Positions 1-8,435 of a stretch of DNA of 64,000 bases are shown here, piece by piece. How positions within the stretch are numbered: position 1 is the first letter of the stretch; each line of letters begins with the position of its first letter. The translations under genes and the position numbers were made by a program. This DNA is from Sphingomonas sp. IC-56 (lineage in GTDB: Bacteria > Pseudomonadota > Alphaproteobacteria > Sphingomonadales > Sphingomonadaceae), in NCBI RefSeq assembly GCF_021043375.1, contig NZ_JAJNDV010000001.1, forward strand, positions 1 to 64,000, in the 5' to 3' direction. The notes beneath the pieces are model-generated. The model saw nothing but the letters and a program-made list of their open reading frames with translations, did no database searches and was not told where the DNA came from.

Positions 1-38
1 GGCCTAATACTTCCCCCCTACATCGCCGGATACGCCAC

Positions 39-61
39 AGCCGCTCGCAGCGGCTTTTTTT
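39..61 (+). terminator. Rho-independent terminator
   Basis: A 7-bp stem (AGCCGCT / AGCGGCT) with a CGC loop is followed directly by a run of seven T. It probably ends a plus-strand gene that lies outside the left edge of the window. Confidence 0.7.
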
Positions 62-151
62 GCGTTCTCCGCAGCTCGTCTCCCAAGCGGAACGATCCGC
101 TGCATTTGTGCATTTCCTCCCCGCCACTCTAGGCGAGTTTGGAGAATTCGA

Positions 152-286
152 ATGCGTAAGATCATTGCATGTGCAGCGCTCGCTGGCGCGATGCTGGTGT
201 CGGCTTGCAACACCATCGAGGGTGCGGGCCGTGACGTATCGTCGGCCGGCGATGCGGTTGCCGGCGCTGCCGACAACAACAAGTAA
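152..286 (+). CDS. Entericidin-like small lipoprotein (EcnA/B family)
   Basis: This 44-residue protein starts MRKIIACAALAGAMLVSACN. It has a short signal peptide with a type II (lipoprotein) lipobox, VSAC, placing the acylated Cys at residue 19. The mature part is tiny and rich in Gly, Ala and Asp (AGRDVSSAGDAVAGAA), which is the entericidin A/B signature. The expected location is the cell envelope. A GGAGA Shine-Dalgarno sequence lies about 8 nt upstream of the ATG. The gene is flanked by terminators on both sides, so it is probably monocistronic. Entericidins are described as a toxin/antidote lipoprotein pair in enterobacteria, but in alphaproteobacteria single copies are common and their role is unclear. 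Confidence 0.8.
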   Translation: MRKIIACAALAGAMLVSACNTIEGAGRDVSSAGDAVAGAADNNK

Positions 287-294
287 GGCTTTTG

Positions 295-323
295 AACCCC
301 TCTCCTTCGGGAGAGGGGTTTCC
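295..323. terminator. Bidirectional terminator between ecn-like gene and tatC
   Basis: An 11-bp perfect stem (AACCCCTCTCC / GGAGAGGGGTT) closes on a TTCG tetraloop at 306-309. The AA and TT ends make it usable on both strands, and it lies between two convergent genes. Confidence 0.75.
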
Positions 324-327
324 ATTA

Positions 328-1101
328 TCAGGAAGCGGCAGTCTCGTTATCGGCTGCCCGTTCGCGCCGCGATCGCGTGAAGCGGATCGCCACCAGCGCG
401 AGGAAATACAGCATCACCAGCGGGATCGCCAACAGCAGCTGCGATCCGACATCCGGCGGAGTCAGCACCGCCGACAGGGCGAACGCCCCCACCACGGCAT
501 AGCGCCACGCGCCTTTCAGCTGTTCGTAGGTGACGATGCCGGCATGCTCGAGCAGCATCAGCAGGATCGGCAGCAGGAACGACAGCCCGAAGCCGAAGAT
601 GAACTGCATCACGAACTTCAGGTAATCGTTCACGTCCGGCAACGCCTGTTGCTGGATGCCGCTATCGCCCACCTGCCCCTGAAAGCTCAGCAGGAACTTC
701 AGCGCGACCGGGATCGCCACGAAATAGGCCATGCACGCCCCGGCGATGAACAGCACCGGCGTCGCGAGCAGGAACGGCAACAGCGCCTGCTTCTCCTTCT
801 TGTACAGCCCGGGCGCGACGAACTGCCACAGCTGGTTCGCGATTACGGGAAACGCGATCATCAGCGCGGCGAAGAAGCCGATCTTGATCTCGACCAGGAA
901 ACCGCCAAACACCTGGGTGTTGATGATCGTCGCCTGGCCCGCGGCCTTGAGGGGCGCGACGAGCAACGAGAATATCGCGCGCGCAAAATACAGCGACCCG
1001 CCAAAGGCGATTATCAGCGCGGCCAGCGACCACAGCAGCCGGCGGCGAAGCTCGACCAGATGTTCGAGCAACGGCGCCTGGGTGTCGTCGATATCCCTCA
1101 T
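328..1101 (-). CDS. tatC: Sec-independent protein translocase TatC
   Basis: This is the 257-residue polytopic inner-membrane subunit of the twin-arginine translocase, which with TatB recognises RR signal peptides on folded proteins. The N-terminal cytoplasmic motif HLVELRRR (residues 14-21) is the conserved TatC signature. Six hydrophobic segments follow, and the length is normal for the family. The start overlaps the tatB stop by 4 nt (ATGA), so the two are translationally coupled. It is the last gene of the argS to tatC run and ends at a strong bidirectional hairpin. Confidence 0.97.
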   Translation of the reverse strand: MRDIDDTQAPLLEHLVELRRRLLWSLAALIIAFGGSLYFARAIFSLLVAPLKAAGQATIINTQVFGGFLVEIKIGFFAALMIAFPVIANQLWQFVAPGLYKKEKQALLPFLLATPVLFIAGACMAYFVAIPVALKFLLSFQGQVGDSGIQQQALPDVNDYLKFVMQFIFGFGLSFLLPILLMLLEHAGIVTYEQLKGAWRYAVVGAFALSAVLTPPDVGSQLLLAIPLVMLYFLALVAIRFTRSRRERAADNETAAS

Positions 1102-1523
1102 GGCCGTGCCTCTCGCGGCGCGCCTTCGGGCCGCGGCTCGGCGTCCACGGAAGCAGGGGCAGGCTCAGGCTTGAAGTCGGGCTGCTCGACCATCACCGGC
1201 TCCGCCTCGTGCAAGTCGCTGTTGTGCAGCTCGGCGTCTTGCAGCGCAGTGTCGCCCGCTGGCTCCGGCGCGGGCAGCGAAGGTGCCGGCGGATGCTCGC
1301 GCATGATGCGCTCGTTCTCCGCCGCCCATTTCTGTTCCATCTCGGCCAGTTCGGCGTCGCGGATCATCGAATCCATGCCCGAACGGAATTGCCGGGCGAC
1401 GCCGCGCGCCTTGCCCACCCATTTGCCGACAAAGTGCATTGCCCGGGGCAGGTCCTTGGGACCGATCACCAGCAATGCCACCACGGCCACCAGCAGCAAC
1501 TCGGTCGGCGCAACGTCGAACAT
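1098..1523 (-). CDS. tatB: Twin-arginine translocase subunit TatB
   Basis: This 141-residue protein has one N-terminal membrane helix with the family's Glu at residue 8 (APTELLLV) and the GPKDLP hinge. An amphipathic helix and a long, acidic, Pro/Ala-rich C-terminal tail follow. The hinge with Asp-Leu-Pro and the long tail separate TatB from TatA. It lies between tatA and tatC as in the canonical operon, and its stop overlaps the tatC start. Confidence 0.95.
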   Translation of the reverse strand: MFDVAPTELLLVAVVALLVIGPKDLPRAMHFVGKWVGKARGVARQFRSGMDSMIRDAELAEMEQKWAAENERIMREHPPAPSLPAPEPAGDTALQDAELHNSDLHEAEPVMVEQPDFKPEPAPASVDAEPRPEGAPREARP

Positions 1524-1585
1524 TCAGCACTGCCTCACGCGCGCGCCACGCTCGGCGCGCGTATCAACGAACATGGATGGACGGC

Positions 1586-1828
1586 TCAGCGCTGCTCTTC
1601 GCGGACGCGCTCGGCTTCGGTCTTGAGCGGTGCGTCGGTCGCCGAGCGGCCTTCGATCCGGGTGGGCTCGACGGGCTTGGGCGCGTCATCGTCCTCGGCC
1701 ATGCCCTTCTTGAACTGCTTGAGGCCCTTGGCAACGTCGCCCATCATGTTGGAAAACCGGCTGCCGCCGAACAACAAAATGACCAGGATGCCGACAATCA
1801 GCCAGTGCATCAGGCTCATGCTACCCAT
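1586..1828 (-). CDS. tatA: Twin-arginine translocase subunit TatA
   Basis: This 80-residue protein has a single N-terminal membrane helix ([15 protein letters not shown]), the invariant FG hinge, and an amphipathic helix ([18 protein letters not shown]), followed by a short charged tail. TatA multimers form the variable-size translocation element. A GAGGAG Shine-Dalgarno sequence about 8 nt upstream supports the ATG at 1828. About 107 bp separate it from scpB, so tatABC could also have its own promoter. Confidence 0.95.
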   Translation of the reverse strand: MGSMSLMHWLIVGILVILLFGGSRFSNMMGDVAKGLKQFKKGMAEDDDAPKPVEPTRIEGRSATDAPLKTEAERVREEQR

Positions 1829-1935
1829 GGGAAATCTCCTCTATCGAGCGCCTATCTAGGCCTCGTACGCGTGTCCGGCAACGCTGTTGATCCGGCCCCA
1901 AGCGAATGTCGGGCCGGCGAATCGGAGCGCAAGCC

Positions 1936-2508
1936 CTATTCGCCGTCCGTGACAGTTTCGCTCGTTTCGGCCTCTAGCGCCAGATCGACCGGATCGAGCA
2001 GCCCCGCGGCCTTCAGATCGTCGATTCCTGGCAAGTCGCGGCGGCTCGCCAGCCCGAAATGGCTCAGGAACCCCTGCGTCGTCGCATACATCAGCGGCCG
2101 TCCGGGCACTTCGCGCCGTCCGGCGGGGCGCACCCACCCGGCCTCCATCAGCACGTCGATCGTGCCCTTGGAGATCTGCACGCCGCGGATCGCCTCGATC
2201 TCCGCGCGCGTCACCGGCTCGTGATAGGCGATGATCGCCAGCGTCTCGATCCCCGCCCGGCTCAGCTTGCGGCTGTCCTCGCGGTCGCGCCGCAAAAGAT
2301 GCGCCAGATCGGCGGCGGTCTGGAAGTGCCAGCGCTCCCCGCGCCGGACCAGCTCGATCCCCCGCCCGGCGTAAAAGCGCTCCAGCGCCGCCAGCGCCCC
2401 GCGCACATCGGCCTGCGCCCCGACATGCGCGCGCAGTTCCTCGATGCTCAGCGGTGCCTCGGCGGCGAACAGCACCGCCTCCACGGCCCGCGCCAGCGCG
2501 TCGCTCAT
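1936..2508 (-). CDS. scpB: Segregation and condensation protein B
   Basis: This 190-residue ScpB is the winged-helix dimer that, with ScpA, regulates the Smc condensin ring and chromosome segregation. Recognisable stretches are an N-terminal VEAVLFAAEAPLSIEEL segment and the core AIIAYHEPVTRAEIEAIRGV. The ATG overlaps the scpA stop by 4 nt (ATGA). The C-terminal tail is acidic and variable, as usual for the family. Confidence 0.95.
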   Translation of the reverse strand: MSDALARAVEAVLFAAEAPLSIEELRAHVGAQADVRGALAALERFYAGRGIELVRRGERWHFQTAADLAHLLRRDREDSRKLSRAGIETLAIIAYHEPVTRAEIEAIRGVQISKGTIDVLMEAGWVRPAGRREVPGRPLMYATTQGFLSHFGLASRRDLPGIDDLKAAGLLDPVDLALEAETSETVTDGE

Positions 2509-3239
2509 TGCAGCGACCGCACGTACAGCGGCGCAAAGGGCGATTTCTGCCGCAACTCCACCTTGCCCTGCCGCGCCAGCTCCAGCACCGCCACGAACGA
2601 GGATGCCAGCGCCGACTTGCGATACAACCCGGCGGCGTCAGCGGGGAGGAAGCTCTCGACCACGCTCCAATCCACCTGGCTGCCCACCAGCGCCGACACC
2701 CGCTCGATCGCCTCTTCCAGCGTCATCACGTCGCGATGCGCCACCACATGCATCACCGGCCGCGTCCGCGCGCTGATCCGGCCATAGGCGGCGATCAGGT
2801 CGAAGATCTCCGCTTCCCAGCGCGCCTGCCGCACCACCCGCAGCCCTTCGGGGTTCCCCCGCGGGAAGACGTCGCGCCCCATCCGGTCGCGCGCGACCAG
2901 CCGGGCGCCTGCCTCACGCATCGCGTTCAGCCGCTCCAGCCGCAGCTGCAGCCGCAGCGCCAGCTCCTCTGGACTGGGCGTCTCCTCCGGATTGCGCGGC
3001 AACAGCAGCGCGGACTTCAGGAACGCCAGCCACGCCGCCATCACCAGGTAATCGGCGGCAAGCTCCAGCTGCAACGTCCGCGCCTGGTTCACGAACCCCA
3101 GATACTGCTCCACCAGTTCCAGGATCGAGATCTGCCGCAGATCCACCTTCTGGTTGCGCGCAAGCGCCAGCAACAGGTCGAGCGGCCCTTCCCAACCTTC
3201 GATCTCGATCTTGAGGGTCTCGGCGGCGTCCTCGCTCAT
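2505..3239 (-). CDS. scpA: Segregation and condensation protein A
   Basis: This 244-residue kleisin subunit bridges the Smc heads. The hallmark N-terminal sequence EGWEGPLDLLLALARNQKVD is present, followed by the ADYLVMAAWLAFLKSALLLP helix, and a C-terminal winged helix contacts the other Smc head. I chose the ATG at 3239 (MSEDAAETLK). An in-frame GTG two codons upstream, at 3245, is an equally possible start because neither has a strong Shine-Dalgarno sequence. It is translationally coupled to scpB downstream and lies 16 nt after nagZ. Confidence 0.94.
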   Translation of the reverse strand: MSEDAAETLKIEIEGWEGPLDLLLALARNQKVDLRQISILELVEQYLGFVNQARTLQLELAADYLVMAAWLAFLKSALLLPRNPEETPSPEELALRLQLRLERLNAMREAGARLVARDRMGRDVFPRGNPEGLRVVRQARWEAEIFDLIAAYGRISARTRPVMHVVAHRDVMTLEEAIERVSALVGSQVDWSVVESFLPADAAGLYRKSALASSFVAVLELARQGKVELRQKSPFAPLYVRSLQ

Positions 3240-3261
3240 TGCCACAGGTTAAGCAGAGCCC

Positions 3262-4269
3262 TCAGGCGAGCGCCAGCAGTTCGTCCCGCTTGGCGATCAG
3301 CGCGTCGAAGTCACCGCCGGGGCTGGCATCGGCCACGGTAGCCATGGCCCGCTCCAACCGCGCCAGACACGCGGGCGTAGCCTCGCCGATCCGCCCGGCA
3401 ATCTCCACCATCTCGTCCATCCGGGCCCAGCAATCGAGCACCACGTCGCACCCGGCCGCCAGCGCCGCCGCCGCCTTCTCGTCGGCCGTGCCGGACAGCG
3501 CCTTCATGTCGATATCGTCACTCATTAGCAGCCCGTCGAAGCCGATCCGGCCGCGTATGACCTGCGAAATCAGCGTCGACGAGATAGTGGCCGGTCGCTC
3601 TGCATCCCATGCCTCGAACACCACATGCGCCGTCATCGCCATCAGCGCATCGTTCAGCCGCACGAACGGCTCCAGGTCCGATTCCAGTTCCTCGGCACCA
3701 GCACTTACCCGCGGCAGCTCATAATGGCTGTCGACCAGCGCGCGGCCATGCCCGGGCATGTGCTTGACGATCCCAACCACCCCGGCCCGCCGCATTCCGT
3801 CGAGCATCGCCCGGCCCAGTGCCGACACCCGCATCGGCTCGCCGCCAAACGCCCGGTCGCCGATCGCAGCCGTGACATCGGGCTGACGGACGTCCAGCAA
3901 TGGCGCGCAGTTCACATTGACGCCCACCTCGGCCAGCATCATCCCCAGCGCCTCGGCATTGGCCCGCGCCGCCTCGATCGCCGAGATCGGCGCGACATCG
4001 TACAAACGGTCGAACGCCTGCCCCGCCGGAAACGCCGGCCACTCCGGAGGCACCATCCGGCTCACACGCCCGCCCTCCTGGTCGATCAGGATCGGCAGGT
4101 CGTCGCGCCCCGACAGCGCGCGCAGCTCGCTCGTCAGCGCCTGCATCTGCGCGCGGTCCACGCAATTGCGCTTGAACAGGATATAGCCGAGCGGATCGGC
4201 CTCGCGGAAAAACGCACGCTCGTCGGAAGTCAGCGTGGCGCCCGACAAGCCAAAGATAACCGGTTTCAT
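3262..4269 (-). CDS. nagZ: Beta-N-acetylhexosaminidase NagZ (GH3)
   Basis: This 335-residue cytoplasmic glycoside hydrolase family 3 enzyme removes N-acetylglucosamine from anhydromuropeptides during peptidoglycan recycling. It has the GH3 signature KHMPGHG (residues 169-175; most members have Phe instead of Met), DSHYELP with the mobile-loop Asp-His dyad (180-182), and LLMSDDIDM (248-255) carrying the nucleophilic Asp. The length is typical. It lies between the SPOR gene and scpA in one transcription unit. Many NagZ genes in alphaproteobacteria are next to a SPOR gene and scpAB, so the context agrees. Confidence 0.95.
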   Translation of the reverse strand: MKPVIFGLSGATLTSDERAFFREADPLGYILFKRNCVDRAQMQALTSELRALSGRDDLPILIDQEGGRVSRMVPPEWPAFPAGQAFDRLYDVAPISAIEAARANAEALGMMLAEVGVNVNCAPLLDVRQPDVTAAIGDRAFGGEPMRVSALGRAMLDGMRRAGVVGIVKHMPGHGRALVDSHYELPRVSAGAEELESDLEPFVRLNDALMAMTAHVVFEAWDAERPATISSTLISQVIRGRIGFDGLLMSDDIDMKALSGTADEKAAAALAAGCDVVLDCWARMDEMVEIAGRIGEATPACLARLERAMATVADASPGGDFDALIAKRDELLALA

Positions 4270-4280
4270 GGTTCGAGCCT

Positions 4281-5006
4281 TTAGCTCGTCACGAAGCAGC
4301 TTTCACCCGCAACCTTTAGCCGGCCGCAAATCTCGCGCGCCTGCCCGTTGCTGCCCGCATTCACCCGCAGCCGGAAGATCGCCTTGCCGTCCTTTTCCGC
4401 GCGCTCCACCGACTTGCCGAGCGGCGCCAGATAGCTGAACCGCTTGGTCAGCCGCGCCCAGGCGGTGTTCGCTCCGCCCTCATTCGGGAAGGCGCCCAGC
4501 TGGATCAGCGATCCCGAACCGCCACCGGCATTGCCGCGCACCGCCGGCTGCGTGGCCGGCCGCGTCGGCGCGATCTTGGCCGCTGCCGGCACTTCGATCT
4601 TGGCCGTGCGGCTGCCTGGCGCCGACGCGCGTGGCTGCGGCGCGGCCTTGCCTTCGACCGGGTCTTCAGGAAGCCCGCCCACATTGATGCTGGCGTTGCT
4701 TTCCGCGCCCTGGCTGGTGGTGAAGACGGTGTCGCCCTGCCCTTCCACCTTCATGCCGCCGGGCTCCTGCGGTTTCACCTTGTAATCGCCCTGCGGCGCC
4801 TCGATTAGCTGACCGTTGCCGGTGCCGCCGCGCTGCTGGTCATACCAGCGATAGGCAAGCGCACCGATCACCAGCAGCACGACCAGGATCAGGAGAAACA
4901 ACAGGACACGGCCAAAGGAACGTCGTTCGACATATTCCTCTTCCACCGTCTCCAGCCATGGCAGCCGATCCTCGTCGGCTACGCTATCCCCTGATCGCGC
5001 GCTCAT
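4281..5006 (-). CDS. SPOR domain-containing membrane protein
   Basis: This 241-residue protein has a cytoplasmic N-terminus of about 30 residues and one membrane helix (RVLLFLLILVVLLVIGALAY). A long low-complexity periplasmic linker follows, and then a C-terminal SPOR domain (about 165-241, starting GSLIQLGAFPNEGGANTAW). SPOR domains bind denuded glycan strands at division sites, so a septal cell-wall role is likely. The start is 1 nt after the argS stop. The neighbours nagZ and scpAB fit a cell-cycle and cell-wall cluster. Confidence 0.9.
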   Translation of the reverse strand: MSARSGDSVADEDRLPWLETVEEEYVERRSFGRVLLFLLILVVLLVIGALAYRWYDQQRGGTGNGQLIEAPQGDYKVKPQEPGGMKVEGQGDTVFTTSQGAESNASINVGGLPEDPVEGKAAPQPRASAPGSRTAKIEVPAAAKIAPTRPATQPAVRGNAGGGSGSLIQLGAFPNEGGANTAWARLTKRFSYLAPLGKSVERAEKDGKAIFRLRVNAGSNGQAREICGRLKVAGESCFVTS

Positions 5007-5007
5007 C

Positions 5008-6732
5008 TCAGTGCATCTCCTGCACGGCCTCTACGCCCATCAGCGCCAGACCGTTGCGGATGATCTGCCCGATCCCGCGCGCCAAGAAAAGCCGGGCGCA
5101 GGTAAGCTCGGGCTGGTCAGCAAGCAGATAGCGGCGCTCCGGCCGGTCGTTGCCGGCATTCCACTGCGCGTGGAAAAGGCCTGCCAGATCATAGAGATAG
5201 AAAGCAATACGGTGCGGCTCGCGCGCTGCCGCGGCGCCTTCCACCACCCGCGGGAACTGCGCCGCGAGCTTCACCAGCGCCAGGTCCTCTGTATCAAGCA
5301 GGGACAGGTCGGCAGTCTCGCACGCAATTCCCGCCTCCGCCGCCTTGCGATGCAGCGAGTGCACCCGGGCATGCGCGTACTGGACGTAGAAGACGGGATT
5401 GTCCTTCGACGCTTCCACCACCTTGGCGAAGTCGAAATCCATCTGCGCATCGGCCTTGCGCGTCAGCATGGTGAAGCGGACCACGTCCTTGCCCACTTCG
5501 TTGACCACATCGGCCAGCGTCACGAAATTGCCCGCGCGCTTGGACATCTTAACCGGCTCGCCGGCACGCAACAGGCGCACCATCTGCACCAGCTTGACGT
5601 CGAACTTGGTCTCGCCGCCGGTCAGCGCCTGCACCGCCGCCACAATGCGCTTCACCGTGCCGGCATGGTCCGCGCCCCAGATGTCGATCAGCTGATCGGC
5701 CGACTGCGCCTTCTGGAAGTGATAGGCGAGGTCCGCGCCGAAATAGGTCCAGCTGCCGTTCGACTTCTTGATCGGCCGATCCTGGTCGTCGCCGAACTGG
5801 GTCGAGCGGAACAGCGGCAGCTCCACCGGCTCCCAATCCTCGGGCGTCTCGCCCTTGGGCGCTTCCAGCACGCCGTCATAAACGAAGCCGCGCTCGCGCA
5901 GCCATGCTTCGGCCTGCTCGGGCTTGCCGGCGGCCTGCAACTCGGCCTCGGACGAGAACAGGTCGTGATGGATGCCCAGCAGCGCCAGATCGTCCTTGAT
6001 CATCACCAGCATGGCGGCAACGGCTTCCTTGCGGAACAGCGCCAGCCACTCGTTCTCCGGCGCACCGACGAACTTGTCGCCATATTCCGCAGCCAGCTTG
6101 GCGCCGATCGGCTTCAGATACTCGCCCGGATACAGGCCCTCAGGGATCTCGATCGTCTCGCCCAGCGCCTCGCGATAGCGCAGCTGCGCCGAACGGGCGA
6201 GCACGTCGACCTGGCCGCCAGCGTCATTCACATAATATTCGCGGATCACCTTGTGCCCGACAAACTCGAGCAGGCTGGCAAGCGCGTCGCCCACCACCGC
6301 GCCGCGGCAATGCCCCATGTGCATCGGACCCGTAGGGTTGGCCGAGACATATTCGATGTTGACCGTGGTACCCTCACCCACGCTTGAGCGGCCATAGGCG
6401 TCGGCGGTGCCGAGGATCTCGTTCAGCTCGCCGCGCCAGGTGTCGTCGCTCAGCGTCAGGTTGATGAAGCCCGGTCCGGCAACGCTTACAGCGGAAACCT
6501 CGTCCAGCTTCTGCAACTCGGCCGCGATCTTCTCGGCCAGCGCGCGCGGGTTGGTGCCGGCGGGCTTGGCAAGCACCATCGCTGCGTTGGTGGCCAGATC
6601 GCCATGCGTCGCATCGCGCGGCGGCTCCACCGTGACGCTGCGTCGCTCCAGACCCGCAGGCAAGTCACCGGCAAGGACGAGCGCATCCAGGGCAAGGTTC
6701 AAATGCGCGGCGAAACGGGCGTAGAGCGTCAT
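5008..6732 (-). CDS. argS: Arginine--tRNA ligase
   Basis: This 574-residue class Ia synthetase charges tRNA-Arg. The HIGH motif appears as HMGH inside ANPTGPMHMGHCRGAVVGD, and the KMSKS motif appears as KMSKR in PVKMSKRAGNFVTL. An N-terminal arginyl-tRNA synthetase additional domain (about 1-90) and a C-terminal DALR anticodon-binding domain are present. It is the first gene of the minus-strand run down to tatC. The 225 bp upstream should hold its promoter. Confidence 0.97.
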   Translation of the reverse strand: MTLYARFAAHLNLALDALVLAGDLPAGLERRSVTVEPPRDATHGDLATNAAMVLAKPAGTNPRALAEKIAAELQKLDEVSAVSVAGPGFINLTLSDDTWRGELNEILGTADAYGRSSVGEGTTVNIEYVSANPTGPMHMGHCRGAVVGDALASLLEFVGHKVIREYYVNDAGGQVDVLARSAQLRYREALGETIEIPEGLYPGEYLKPIGAKLAAEYGDKFVGAPENEWLALFRKEAVAAMLVMIKDDLALLGIHHDLFSSEAELQAAGKPEQAEAWLRERGFVYDGVLEAPKGETPEDWEPVELPLFRSTQFGDDQDRPIKKSNGSWTYFGADLAYHFQKAQSADQLIDIWGADHAGTVKRIVAAVQALTGGETKFDVKLVQMVRLLRAGEPVKMSKRAGNFVTLADVVNEVGKDVVRFTMLTRKADAQMDFDFAKVVEASKDNPVFYVQYAHARVHSLHRKAAEAGIACETADLSLLDTEDLALVKLAAQFPRVVEGAAAAREPHRIAFYLYDLAGLFHAQWNAGNDRPERRYLLADQPELTCARLFLARGIGQIIRNGLALMGVEAVQEMH

Positions 6733-6957
6733 TCACATGTCCAACTATGGCGGAAGCGCGCGGGTATTAGCGCAGTGGCCGCGCCCCGTCACCTGTTCGC
6801 GCGGCAGTCGCAGACAGCCTACGAACGCAGTTGCGTCACGTGCAATCGTTGCGCCCGCGCTTTGCGATTGCCCACTTTGCCGCACTGCAACATTCTTGCG
6901 CTCAGAACATAAAAAGGGATGCCGGTCTGGCTCTTTCAGATGAGAAGGAGAAAGATC

Positions 6958-7230
6958 GTGACCAAGACCATCTTCGCAGCTGCTGCCGTTGCACTGACGC
7001 TCGCCACGCCCGCGCTCGCTTCCGAGCGCAGCTTCAAGCGCGATGGCGTGACCTACACCTACACCACGCTCGACCAGGGCGGCGCCCGCGTGCTCGAAGG
7101 CCGCGCCTCGGAGGGAAGCAAGTTCCGCCTCGTCGTGCGCAACGGCTGGGTAAAGGGGGACGTCGCGGGCAAGCCAGTGGCCTTCCGCGCGCCGAAGAGC
7201 ACGGGCCCGCTCCAGGTGGCGCAACGCTGA
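6958..7230 (+). CDS. Small exported protein, unknown function
   Basis: This 90-residue protein has a clear signal peptide (VTKTIFAAAAVALTLATPALA, cleaved after ALA) and a short mature domain (SERSFKRDGVTYTYTTLDQGG and onward). I chose the GTG at 6958 because AGAAGGAG lies 7 nt upstream. An ATG at 6919 would add 13 residues ahead of an already complete signal peptide. Related small periplasmic proteins of unknown function occur across sphingomonads. I cannot assign a role. Confidence 0.75.
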   Translation: MTKTIFAAAAVALTLATPALASERSFKRDGVTYTYTTLDQGGARVLEGRASEGSKFRLVVRNGWVKGDVAGKPVAFRAPKSTGPLQVAQR

Positions 7231-7238
7231 ATTCGATT

Positions 7239-7267
7239 CAGGGCCTTTCCCGCGCGGGAAGGCCCTG
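7239..7267. terminator. Bidirectional hairpin between convergent genes
   Basis: CAGGGCCTTTCCCG pairs with CGGGAAGGCCCTG across a 2-nt loop, with one bulged T. There is no T-run. It lies between the convergent 90-residue protein gene and dgt, so transcription termination is its likely role. Confidence 0.5.
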
Positions 7268-7268
7268 G

Positions 7269-8435
7269 TCAGAAGCCTTCGGGCAAATCCACTGGCCCCA
7301 CCACCTCGCGATAGCGGCCAATGGCATAGCGGTCAGTCATGCCGGCAATGAAGTCGGCGACGTGCCGGCTCCGCCAGGGTTCGCCCTCGGGCAGCCCGAT
7401 GCGCCATTCCTCCGGCATCCGCTCGGGATCACCGGCATAGGCTTCGAACAGCCCCGCCACCACCATCTCCGCCGCCTCGGCCGCGGCCAACTGGCTGGGG
7501 TGGTGATACAGATTGGCGTACATGAAGCGCTTCAGGTCGCGCTCGGCGTCGCGCATCCCCTCCGAGAACATCGCCAGCACCTGCCCGGCCCCGCGGACAT
7601 CCTCGATCGAGCCAATCTCCAGCGCCGTCAGCCGCTGCCGCGTGGCTGCGATCAAGTCGTTGACCATCTCGCCAATTTGCGAGCGGATCAGTTCGCCCAC
7701 CAGCCGCTTGGCCGGCACGCGCGGGAACTTGGCCTGCACGCGTGCCCAGCCATCGGCAACCATCGGCAGCGCGGTGAGCTGCTCCAGCGTCAGCAGCCCG
7801 GCGCGCAGCCCATCGTCGATGTCGTGATTGTCATAGGCAATATCATCCGCAATGGCAGCCACTTGCGCCTCGAGCGACGGCCAGCGGTCCAGTTCGAGTC
7901 CCACCTGTTGGTCCACTGCCGCCAGCGCCCATTCCGGGTGCGCGATAGGACCATTATGCTTGGCCAGACCCTCCAGCGTGTCCCAGCTCAGGTTGAGCCC
8001 ATTCCAGGCCGGATAAGGCCGCTCCAGCAAGGTCAGCGTGCGCAGCGTATGCCCGTTGTGATCGAACCCGCCTTTACCCTCTAGCGCACGCTCTAGTGCC
8101 TCTTCCCCGGCATGGCCGAAAGGCGGGTGGCCGATGTCATGCGCCAGGCACAAAGCCTCGGTCAGGTCTTCGTTCAGCCCCAGCGCCCGCGCGATCGTCC
8201 GCCCGATCTGCGCCACTTCCAGGCTGTGCGTCAGCCGCACGCGGAAATGGTCGCCATCGGGCGCCATGAAGACCTGTGTCTTGTGGCGCAGCCGGCGAAA
8301 GCTGATCGAATGGATGATCCGGTCGCGGTCGCGCTGAAACGCGTCGCGCGGCCCCCGCACTTCGCCGCCCGGCTCTGGATGCACGCGGCCACGGCTCTGG
8401 TCGGGCCGGCACGCCCATGCTGCGTGCTGAATCAC
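7269..8435 (-). CDS. dgt: Deoxyguanosinetriphosphate triphosphohydrolase-like protein
   Basis: This 388-residue HD-domain protein is predicted to hydrolyse dNTPs to the nucleoside and triphosphate. The order FQRDRDRIIHS, FRRLRHKTQVF, RLTHSLEVAQI (metal ligand His70) and LAHDIGHPPFGHAG (HD pair 99-100) is diagnostic. I chose the GTG at 8435 because it overlaps the upstream SPOR gene stop as GTGA and gives the normal N-terminus; the frame stays open upstream only through the other gene. Alphaproteobacterial members are type 2 dGTPase-like proteins whose physiological substrate is often untested. Confidence 0.93.
   Translation of the reverse strand: MIQHAAWACRPDQSRGRVHPEPGGEVRGPRDAFQRDRDRIIHSISFRRLRHKTQVFMAPDGDHFRVRLTHSLEVAQIGRTIARALGLNEDLTEALCLAHDIGHPPFGHAGEEALERALEGKGGFDHNGHTLRTLTLLERPYPAWNGLNLSWDTLEGLAKHNGPIAHPEWALAAVDQQVGLELDRWPSLEAQVAAIADDIAYDNHDIDDGLRAGLLTLEQLTALPMVADGWARVQAKFPRVPAKRLVGELIRSQIGEMVNDLIAATRQRLTALEIGSIEDVRGAGQVLAMFSEGMRDAERDLKRFMYANLYHHPSQLAAAEAAEMVVAGLFEAYAGDPERMPEEWRIGLPEGEPWRSRHVADFIAGMTDRYAIGRYREVVGPVDLPEGF

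Noticed and set aside
292..1626. Long plus-strand open frame opposite tatC and tatB
   Set aside because: It is an antisense shadow of GC-rich genes with Gln/Arg-rich low-complexity translation and no ribosome binding site; tatC and tatB on the other strand are certain.
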